In this document: positions 13,226 to 25,200 of the stretch, piece after piece
Layout of the letters: every line of letters starts with the position of its first letter
Numbering within the stretch: the stretch's first letter is position 1
Source: Dallia pectoralis
Lineage: Eukaryota > Chordata > Actinopteri > Esociformes > Umbridae
Assembly (NCBI GenBank): GCA_029465975.1
Contig: CM055760.1
Coordinates: forward strand, 7,822,071-7,886,070
Length of the DNA stretch: 64,000 nucleotides
Direction of reading: 5' to 3'
The notes under the pieces: generated by a model
Told to the model about the DNA's origin: nothing
Seen by the model: the letters and a program-made list of their open reading frames with translations, nothing else
Databases searched by the model: none
Translations under genes and position numbers: made by a program

Positions 13226-16200
13226 GCATGAAAAAAGGAAAGCCAGGAGAGTGTTGTGGTTCAAAAAATTAATTGGCAACACGTTTTTGGACCTCCCAAG
13301 TAGTGTGTGTGTGTTTGTGTGCGCGTGTGTGTCTGTGTGTGTGTGCGTTACCTTCGTGGGGTTAGTCTGGAGTCCAGGCTCCCGGTCTTCATGGTGATGG
13401 TGTCAGCAAAGAGCACGTCTTTGGCCGGTGATGCCAGGGAGATGCCAGGGAGATGCCAGGGCGATGCCAGGGCGTCGCTGTGCGACATGGACGAGTGTAA
13501 CCTCTGCTGCTGCAGCCTCTTCAGCGTGGCGTAGCCCAGGGCGTCCCGCTGGCTGGCGTAGGTCTCCCGGGAACCCGTGTACTTCAGCGTGGCGTAGACC
13601 AAGCCGTCGCCGGAGTTGGAGTACATCAGACCGCAGTCTGCCAGGCCGCCCAAGGCAGTTAGGGAGGGCAACTTGAGGGACTGGGCGCGGCGTGGGAGTG
13701 TGTGGGAGGAGCCGGGGGGAACCAGGAAGGACGCGCTGGACTTGGACAGGGAGGGCGGATGGGCGGCGTGGGCTCGCGGTGTACCGGAGGTCAGCGTCTG
13801 GACGGTCTCGGCACTGACCGCGCTGGTGAGGCTGACGCTCTCCGTGTCGTCGGCCGACGGCGGCGTCTCTCTGGATGGGCTGGAGCTCATGGAGCTGACG
13901 CCGCTGGTGGTCGTGTCCGTGTTGAAGCTCTGGCTGCGCGATTTAAACGAAGCGCCGCCGCCGCCTCCGGCCAGGCGCTCCCGGCTGGTCTGCTCCCTTC
14001 GGTTCTCCCCGACGCCGGACCACCCGACCCCCGCCGACCGGCCGGGCAGCCTGCCCTCCCCGATGCTCGGCGCGCTGCCCCGGTTCTCCGAAGCCTCGAC
14101 GGCGGCGAAGGACGTTTCCAGGTTGACGGAGGTGCTTCCGGACAGGCTGCAGTCGTCGCAGGTCGGGAAGACGTCCGAGGACCCGAAGGTGTAGCTGGGC
14201 TCGGTGACGGTGCGTTTGCGCCCCCGCTTGGCGTCCGCCTCCACGCCGCGGCTCCGGACGTTGCCCTTCAGGTCGCCGGCGGAGCAGAGCTTCTTCCCGG
14301 ACAGCGACAGCGAGTGGAGGAGGCGGGTGCGGAAGTGGCTGGAGGCCAGCAGGGTGAAGGTGCTCCGGTCTTTGTACTTCGGCCTCATGTACGTCGGCGG
14401 GTCGTCGGACAGGTCGCAGTTCTCCAGCCTCTCGTTGTCCATGATGTACACGCCTGGGGAAAGGCCCAAGCCGGGTTAAACGTGTTTCACAGCGCCGCTA
14501 ATGTGCAGACGAGCCACAGCCTGGAAACCAGGCCGGACCTGGAGCTCTGACTTACTGGGCTGCGTGGATTCACTTTCGCTGTTGTGCCTGGAACCGGTGG
14601 AGTCGGACGCCAGGCTGAGGGTGGACGGGACGGACGAGAGCAGGCCGGGGGGGTTGGGATGTGGGTCCGCGTCGTCCGGGGCGACGGGCCACCGGGTCCG
14701 CCGGCTGTGTCTCACCGAGTCCCAGCCGTGCTGTTTGAGTGAGTCACAGCCCTGTCTCGTCTTAGAGATCAGGCCCAACACGTACAGGCATGTCCTGCAG
14801 GGAGACAGCGGATCACCGTTACGGGAAGCGCGCGTCGGCTCTGCCCGAGGTATCGGGAATATGAACGCTCTAACACGACCGCCTCTTACCCCCTGATGGA
14901 GAGGACCTCACAGTTCTGGGCCAGAAGGACTATTTCAGGTATCACCGCCTCCTCCTGTAGGAGATTCAACCCCCAATTCGTCGTGCCTATGTTACCCTGG
15001 AAACAGAGGGTTCGAATACATTAGCAGTCGTCTGATAGGACGAGAGGATTCTGTGAGCCATTCCAGAGTGCGGCATGCTTTGCAAACGAGCGCGATGATC
15101 AACAAACCAAGGCCCAAAGTGCTGCTTTAAGCTGTTTGATGCCCTCCCACTTGTCTAGCATCGGGGAGCGAACCGTGAAGCTGAGCTCAGGGACCACGTT
15201 CTGACGAGAATTAGAAAACGAGACAAACATAAGTGTATATCCATGACGCCTGGTTGCTATTTGACCGTGGTTAGTGGTAGTGGGCGATTTAATTAGATGC
15301 AGTTACCTGAACTTCCAGCAGATGGCAGCCTGTCTTGTCGTAGACCAGCTGGCCATAGAGATGCACCGGGAGATAAACGTGTGGCCTCTGTGACCGTTGG
15401 TTGCTACGGCGTACGTAGTTGTCCCCGTCGACCGGTTTCCGGTACGTTGTCAGAGCCTCGTTCAGCTGCTCCTCAATCATGTCCACGTACTTCAGGTTGT
15501 ACTCCTACGACACAGTCGCTCGGCATATCAAAACTCAGGAAAACCCTACGAACGTTGTCAATGCTCTCGTGCGGACAGCGAAGAAACCGAAATGGCGTTG
15601 TTTGCTCGAGTGCGCATTCACCTTTTGCCATTTCTCCAGCTGTTTAGTGACGTAGCCTCTCTCATTGAGGTAGGAGAAGCCCTTGGGAATGGACAAGAAC
15701 CTGGACATGGGAATCGCAGAGGTTACAGACGAGGCGAGTGAACAGGCGGAGGTCCGCGGCTCAGTGAGCCGTCCTCAGCTTACCGTAGCAGCAGTAGGAC
15801 TCCCTTGTCCCCGAGATGTGTGAGGGCGGGCTTCATCTGGACGAGGGCGTGGAGGTTGGCCTGGTGGACCACAACCACAGAGGGACAACTCAACTAACAC
15901 ACTACTGGAGATGGAAACTACCGGACTAAACTACCGGACAAAACAGAGTAACGTTTTTCTACTGTTAACCAGTAGGATTTAAAAACAACGCATTGGATTC
16001 AAAGGGCAGAAACAATACGAGTTAAGAGTTGCGAGAAAGGATGAATAATTGTGTCAAATGGTTAATTCCTATCTTTTGTATGATATGCGTTAATATATAT
16101 ATATATATTTGGTTTTGATGATTTTGATATAACCAAATATATATATAAATATATAAACGCATATCATACAAAAGATGGGCCCAGAGAACCAGGACAGAAA

Positions 16201-19200
16201 CCCAAGGCCCTGATTGGTTACCTTGTCCTCACAGGCTTCGTCCAGGATGTCCAGAGCCTCCATGGAGATGGTCTTGTTGCGGTCGTGGAGCTGAGTGACC
16301 AAGAGCTCCATGCCCCAGTTGCTAAAGAACTCCACGCCGGCACGCAGCAGGACCCTCAGGTGTTTAGTGGCGTACAGCCTGCCATTCTGTCGTTCACCAA
16401 CAGAGGGCACAAGAGGACAGGCCACAGATGTCTGTCATTCAAACACGGGCTGTGTGCTCCAAATAAATCACAACAAACATTTGCTGCAAATTGTTCTCAA
16501 AGAAATATGCCTCGAATAAACCAAAAACGATAAACGCCTGCGTGGACTATGTGGGCGTTGGTTGTGTGGTGGTTTTATTACATCAGTTGCAGCCGTAAGG
16601 ATCTTGGAGAGGATGACCCTGGCCAGGCCGTCACGGCTGTAGTCTAGCGTGGACACCGTGAGCTTCAGCAGCTGGTCCTGATTCTTCAGGGTACAAATGT
16701 TCAACAGGCTAGCGAGAGAGCACAGGACAGAGTCAGTCACTGCTCACAGACCACATTCAATAACACACGACGTGACAAGTCAAAGGCAATAAGGGAGAAC
16801 GGAACAACTCTCTGCAGCGTCTTAGGAAAGACACTGACTACATAAGCAGCCATTTCCCACGGCACTAGGGGTCGTCCATCAAAAACAATGCTCCGAAACA
16901 ACATAGTGTGATTGACATTCGGACTGACCACTGGAAGACACTGCACTTCTCCAGCATCTTGACACCGTGAGGGTGTGAGGAGAGGGTCCCCACGAACAGG
17001 AAGTAGTGCTGGCTGAGGGTGGTGAGGAGGCCTTTGCATTGGAGACTGCGGTCGGGTTTGAGACCGGAGGAAGAGGAGAGCCACTGGACCATGTCCTTGA
17101 CCAGGTCCTCCAGGTAAACCTGGCCATCCTGACACAGAGAGGAAATACATGTAATTCAGTGTCAGAACTGTTCCAATCAGAACCTGTTTAGCCTTTTTCT
17201 AATGTTCATAAACAGGTCCAATTGTCCTACTGCTGGCTGCACATGTCAGCGGTTATAAAGTGGTAGCGTCGCAATAAACCCTCTCACCTCCTCGGACTCC
17301 AGGAGGAACTCGATGAACTGGCATCCTACTACAGTGAGCTGCCGGGCCTTCCTGTGGCCCAGCTCCAAGCTAGCATATAACTTACTGCTGGGCTTATAGA
17401 AGAAGAGCAGCCTCCTGACAAACCTATAAAAACATAACCCAGTCAGAGAGAGAGCGGAATTTAGATGGTGACTGACTAATAGATATAGAGGAAAACATAA
17501 TGCTAGTCCAGTGTATCAAAGAAACCCTGCCTGGGACGACGGGCAGATATTTTGTGGCAATCGAAGAAAATAACAGAGATGACTGGAGACGTATAGACAT
17601 ATGCAATAGTGACTCAGAGCGAGAGAACCAGAGATTGATAGAGAACTCACGCTATATTTATTCAGTGATAGACAACAACATAGAGGTGTTCACCAATAAA
17701 TGTTCTCAGAGATTATCATAAACAATAATGTTGTTGATTCACGGAGATCGAGATTCATGGACGTATAGAATCGTGGACATACAATGAGAGGAATCAAGAG
17801 AGGATACATCAGTAGTTTAGTGCACAACAGGAAGTTAAAGAAGTGGTTATAATGGTACTTACTTGTGCATTTGCTCATCTTTGTTGCTCCGCAGGTTAAC
17901 ATTCGGCCACTATCAATTAGAAAGAGGCAACGATATAGAAATTAATAAACAACAATTAAGGTCCAGCAGTTCGTAAGTAAACAAGTAAAACGCCAGAAAA
18001 TGCATCACCAGAAAATATGAGACCAAACACTCCGTAACCGCGGCGTCCGCCCGCGTCCACTAACCTCAAGGATCGTGGCAATGAGAACCCAGTCCCAGTC
18101 CAGGTTCTCTTTGTGATTCAGGATGTGACTGTCCCTCAGATTTGTCATGAGAGCTTCCTCGGCGTCCTGCGATGGTCAAACGGCATTACAGACCCTTGTC
18201 CAACAAGCCTCAAGTCACATTCCCAGTGCCATGCTTCCCCACGTACCTTGATGACAAAGATATCTCTTTGCGGTCTGAAGTGCTGCTCTTTACAGTCGTG
18301 TGAGGCCTTTGACTTGCGCACGATGTGCTCCAGGTACAGGCTGTGGGGTTTGGGGCCTCTTTTCTTCTTCTCGTGGAAGCGCTTCAGGCAGTTGACCGCT
18401 GCGCTCGCCCGACTGAAAAGCATTACGGCCATGAGTTCCTGTGCGAATATATTCACACAGTCTATTCTCTGAGTGAACACATCACAATGATCCGTCTGAG
18501 GGGAACCGTGCGTGTCAGAAGAGTAAGCAGCCGTCACTCACAGTCTCTTCTCCTTGGGGATGTCGAACGAGGCGGCCTTGTTAATTAGTGTGGGCAGACA
18601 GTGCAGGTGGTGACTATGGGATTGCGGGAGGATGTTGTTGGCCTGGTGTGGAGGGGGGGCGGGATTAAAAGAGAGTTAACTGCAACAACAGAGACAGTGA
18701 ACACAACTGAGACAGTGAACACAACTGAGACAGTGAACACAACTGAGACAGTGAACACAACTGAGACAGTGAACACAACTGAGACAGTGAACACAACTGA
18801 GACAGTGAACACAACTGAGACAGTGAACACAACTGAGACAGTGAACACAACTGAGACAGTGAACACAACTGAGACAGTGAACACAACTGAGACAGTGAAC
18901 ACAACTGAGACAGTGAACACAACTGAGACAGTGAACACAACTGAGACAGTGAACACAACTGAGACAGTGAACACAACTGAGACAGTGAACACAACTGAGA
19001 CAGTGAACACAACTGAGACAGTGAACACAACTGAGACAGTGAACACAACTGAGACAGTGAACACAACAGAGACAGTGAACACAACTGAGACAGTGAACAC
19101 AACTGAGACAGTGAACACAACTGAGACAGTGAACACAACTGAGACAGTGAACACAACTGAGACAGTGAACACAACTGAGACAGTGAACACAACTGAGACA

Positions 19201-22200
19201 GTGAACACAACTGAGACAGTGAACACAACTAAACAAAAAAAACATTTGTGACTAAGCCCCTCTTGGTGCGTAATCTGGTCCGATCCGGCGTAGTGACCTC
19301 ACATAAGCGTACGTTCTGAGGGAGCATTGGGTCCAGTTACCATGTGGAGCAGTTCCCCCAGTAGAATGGTGGCTCGCACCGAGTGGTTGTCCTCGCTGGT
19401 TGTGATCACCTCCACCAAACCCTGATGAGACACGCGACAGCCTCACGAGACCAGCCACAGCAATAGTTTGTGTAGTGGACATCTAAGTGCTAATATTGAC
19501 ACGTATCTAACGGAAGTATTAGGAGCCTCAGGTCACAATACCTCAAGAAGGCCACTCTTGATGAAGGCTGAAAGTACTAAAGCCAAGTAGTTATCCATTA
19601 GGTCGGACCTAAGGGGAACAAACAAAGAACCAAATAGAGCTCACCTGTGAATATTTTACTTAACAGCGGGTGAAGGACAAGTGAAATTCACTGACGGGTC
19701 TCACCTTGACCGAGCTCGATGCGGAAGGAGAACTTTAGCTTCAGACGCCACAAAGCCGTCTGATAACCTCCAACTGTCTTGGAACCGACTTGGGTCTACG
19801 AGCGGAACACAAGTGACAAACAGGCGTCACCGTCTAATCGTACGTGGTTCAGGTGTTGAATTGGAACATGCAGTGGAATGTGACACGGTTCTGTTGTCTA
19901 AGAATGTGACACGGTTACGATGTCTCAGAATGTGACACGGTTAGGATGTCTCAGAATGTGACACGGTTACGATGTCTACGTATGTGACACGGTTACGATG
20001 TCTCAGAATGTGACACGGTTACGATGTCTACGTATGTGACACGGTTACGATGTCTCAGAATGTGACACGGTTACGATGTCTCAGAATGTGACACGGTTAC
20101 GATGTCTACGTATGTGACACGGTTACGATGTCTCAGAATGTGACACGGTTACGATGTCTCAGAATGTGACACGGTTACGATGTCTCAGAATGTGACACGG
20201 TTACGTTCTACCCACCCACGCTTATAAGTGCTTCAATAAAGTCATTCGTCGCCACGGGAACGGGGAGGCGGAAGATATCGAACATCACCTCTAACAGGCC
20301 TTTCTGTGGGACGAAGAGAAGAACCAAATGTAAAATCTGTAAAGGGACAAGGAGAGGAACCAGATGTACACAGTCTAACAGAGACAGGATTCATTCTGAC
20401 TTTGTAACCTGTGTTATTGAGCACCACCACCAGAGGAGACTTCTGGAGAATACAATCTCTTTTAGTAACACCTACCCTCACTTCCATATTTGGTATACAA
20501 AGCAGACCAATCAGAGATTGGATTCCAGAGTTGCCCGTCTTGCACAGGTTAATGATCCCTGCAGTGAGATGGAAACCCAGACATCAGGTTGAGTTGAGGA
20601 CATGTTTGTACCACTGCTAACAGATCAGTGTATGTACACGCTCAAACTGAGACTAGATAGGATGGAGTGGGTTGTCCTAGCCGCTGTGTATGAACGTGTT
20701 GATGTGTACTCTGTCAGGTTCAGGCGGGGCGTTTGTAAAAGCACTTTGTGACAACTTTGTTGTAAAAAGGGCTTTATAAAATAAATTGTATTATTTGATT
20801 GATTACCTGACCATGAGCGAAAGGAAGCTACGATAGCCATCTTACTGGCCAGGAATCGAGCCTCTCTGTCTTCCCTGTGGTGGACATTAAAGTGCAGGGT
20901 TGAAGTCCCAGTAAGGTTGATGACAGTGAAAACAGCAATATATGATAGACATTTCATAGGAGACAATATCTTGTGCACATATATATACGAAACAAGCGGG
21001 CGCACTCACTTGAGCTGCCCCTCTTCAGTGTCTGCATTGTGTCTGTAATGGAAGTCAGTGTAAGGGGCCAGGATTTGCTAGCAGAAGGGAATATGAGAAG
21101 AAGACAACCACATTCAAGGAGGAAGGAATCAAATTCCTGTTAATGAATGATGCCCTTTGTGCGTCTGTGAGTATGTAAGTATGTGTGCGTGTGAGTTTGT
21201 GTGCGTGTGAGTTTGTGTATGTGTGAGAGAGTGAGGGTGTGTGTATGTGCGTTTATGCTAGTGAGAGAATGTGTGTGTGTGCGTGCGAATGTGTGAGAGA
21301 GTGAGTGTGTGTGTGCATGTGTGAGAGAGTGAGTGTGTATGTGTGTGTGTATACGTGCGTGTATGCTAGTGAGAGTATGTGTGTGTGTGTGTGTCGCACC
21401 TCGAGCTCCACATCCGAGCGCACGTACTGACGCGTGTGCGGGTGGTTGAGGAGGTGGAGGATGGTGGTGACGAGGGCCTCGTTGATGCGACTCAGCTGAC
21501 AGTCGATGACGTTCTTCAGGATGGTGCTGAGACCGCCTCTCTCGGCCACCACCGCCGGGTTCTTCAGAGCTGCGGGACAGAGGAACAGGCTTCAGTTACG
21601 CGGCCGCCCCGTCGCCGGCGGAGACGCCCCCCCGGCCCTCCCCGCTCACCCAGCTCGCAGACAATGGCGATACAGGCGCGCACCATGCGGTCTCGCTCCT
21701 GGAGCCCGTCGTTGCCCACGGCGATGAGAGAGTTGGCGATGGACGACGGGAAGAGCAATGCGTCGATGGTCATCATCTGTAACGGGGGGAGGGAGGGAGG
21801 GGGCGGAGTCACCAAGGTTGTCACGTGACAGACATGTTTACCGAATGGGAAGTAGTAAACTATGAATAAAATTAACGTATTTAGTAAAAGGTGGGTGGGG
21901 GGGGGCACCTTTCGCACCAGCCTGAGAGCCTGTGTCCTCTCCACCTCGTTGCTCTGCTGGATGTCAATGCACCTGGAGATGAACACAGAGTGGATGACAA
22001 TGAAAGGTTAAGCACACCGGCCATTACAGTGGAAAAGCCATGCAGACAGTACCCATGTAACGTAGCACACACCTTGCTATTAAATAGTCCACCTGGAGCC
22101 GGAGAACCTTCCGGAGAACCACGCTGTCTCTGATCAGGTAACGTAGAGACCTGAGACCTGCAGCCCGCACTTCCTTAGCTTCATTCAACAACGCTAATCG

Positions 22201-25200
22201 GAGACTAGGAGAGCAGCAGGACAGAAAGTGGACGGAGAGACATCAGTAGAATGAGGAAGGATATATCGTCATTTCATTGTCACCATAAATAACGGTGTAG
22301 TTGGTAAATGTATACAAGGTATTGTGTACATTACTATATACAGCACATTACTGTATTGTGTACATTACTATATACAGCACATTACTGTATTATGTACATT
22401 ACTATATACAGCACATTACTGTATTATGTACATTACTATATACAGCACATTACTGTATTATGTACATTACTATATACAGCACATTACTGTATTGTGTACA
22501 TTACTATATACAGCACATTACTGTATTATGTACATTACTATATACAGCACATTACTGTATTATGTACATTACTATATACAGCACATTACTGTATTATGTA
22601 CATTACTATATACAGCACATTACTGTATTATGTACATTACTATATACAGCACATTACTGTATTATGTACATTACTATATATACAGCACATTACTGTATTA
22701 TGTACATTACTATATACAGCACATTACTGTATTATGTACATTACTATATACAGCACATTACTGTATTATGTACATTACTATATATAGCACATTACTGTAT
22801 TATGTACATTACTATATACAGCACATTACTGTATTATGTACATTACTATATACAGCACATTACTGTATTATGTACATTACTATATACAGCACATTACTGT
22901 ATTATGTACATTACTATATACAGCACATTACTGTATTATGTACATTACTATATACAGCACATTACTGTATTATGTACATTACTATATATAGCACATTACT
23001 GTATTATGTACATTACTATATACAGCACATTACTGTATTATGTACATTACTATATATAGCACATTACTGTATTATGTACATTACTATATACAGCACATTA
23101 CTGTATTATGTACATTACTATATACAGCACATTACTGTATTATGTACATTACTATATACAGCACATTACTGTATTATGTACATTACTATATATAGCACAT
23201 TACTGTATTATGTACATTACTATATACAGCACATTACTGTATTATGTACATTACTATATATAGCACATTACTGTATTATGTACATTACTATATACAGCAC
23301 ATTACTGTATTATGTACATTACTATATATAGCACATTACTGTATTATGTACATTACTATATACAGCACATTACTGTATTATGTACATTACTATATACAGC
23401 ACATTACTGTATTATGTACATTACTATATACAGCACATTACTGTATTATGTACATTACTATATACAGCACATTACTGTATTATGTACATTACTATATACA
23501 GCACATTACTGTATACTGTACATTACTGTATTATGTACATTACTGTACAGTGTACATTACTATATACAGCACATTACTGTATACTGTACATTACTGTATT
23601 GTGTACATTACTTTATACTGTACATTACTGTATGCTGAACATTGCTGTATACTGTACATTAGGGTGTACTGTACATTACTGTATATTGTACATTAGTCTG
23701 TACTGTACATTACTGTATATTGTACATTAGTCTGTACTGTACATTACTGTATACTGTACATTACTGTATAATGTACATTAGTGTGTACTGTACATGACTG
23801 TATATTGTACATTAGTCCGTACTGAACATTACTGTATACTGTACATTATGGTGTACTGTACATTACTGTATACTATATATTATGGTGTACTGTACATTAC
23901 TGTATACTATATATTATGGTGTACTGTACATTACTGTATACTATATATTATGGTATACTGTACATTACTGTATACTATATATTATGGTGTACTGTACATT
24001 ACTGTATACTATATATTATGGTATACTGTACATTACTGTATACTATATATTATGGTGTACTGTACATTACTGTATACTATATATTATGGTATACTGTACA
24101 TTACAGTATACTGTATATTATTCACTAGAGAAGATCTATTCCTCACCAAATGATGATCTCTTCGTGGGTAAAACCAAGCTTTTCCTCTGAGTGTCCAGCA
24201 CTGCAGAGAAGCTGTAACGAATGGTGACGTTTGTTATTAGAACCAAACAAATAAATAATATTACGTGAACTTTGACCCAAATTCGACCAGAAAGTTATAT
24301 GCGTTTCAGCAATAAAGGCAATGTTCATAGAGACCATCAGTCACATTATAACCCTTAAAACATGTATAACCCCATATCCTTATGTCTGTTCACATGTGGC
24401 CTCACCACAAACCTTTATGAAGTTGTTCAAGTGACCCAGTTTTCGCATGTTGGAGACACCTTGTTGCTTGGCCACATTCTGAAGGATTTCCCGAAGGTTG
24501 TCTGAAGGATCTGAAATTAAGCGCCACGGTCAATAAGTGACAGATCTCCCTCCCCCACCACTGTTCCAGGAACAGAACACGCTGTTCGAATTGTGTGGTG
24601 ACATCTTGCTAACAAGTGGGAAGACCACTAAACTGCAAACAGAAACACAATGAAAATCAGGGCTGAACTAAATACAGGTACGCCCGATGGAATAACAGTA
24701 CGGCACATGGGAAAGTCTGGTAGAAAGAAATCAACACGCTGGATCCATATTCACGCTATAAGATTATATACCTGTATTCACAATAGCAGTTATTATCTAC
24801 CTATATTCACACTATAAGTTATTATATGGCTATATTCACACTACAAGTTATTATTATAAAACTATATTCACACTATAAGTTATTATATGGCTATATTCAC
24901 ACTACAAGTTATTATTATAAAACTATATTCACACTATAAGTTATTATTATAAAACTCTTTTCACACTATAAGTAATTATCTACCTATATTCACACTAGAA
25001 GTTATTATATGGCTATATTCAAGAGTTATTTGAATTGATCCACATTCACAGTGAGATTTGAGTTATTTGGATTGATCCGTATTCACAGTGGGATTAGAGT
25101 TATTTGGATTGATCCGTATTCACAGTGGGATTAGAGTTATTTGGACTGATCTATATTCACAATGGGATTAGAGTTATTTGGATTGATCCGTATTCACAGT

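Noticed and set aside
13616..14550. Plus-strand frames of 192 and 282 codons
   Set aside because: Antisense shadows of the GC-rich rictor exon 30, which is clearly coding on the minus strand.
18585..19251. Long frames of VFTVSV / TETVNT repeats
   Set aside because: By-product of the 18-bp array inside rictor intron 15.
22301..24190. Repeated YITIYSTLLYYVHYYIQH frames up to 335 codons
   Set aside because: The 34-bp array reads the same peptide in all three frames; not coding.
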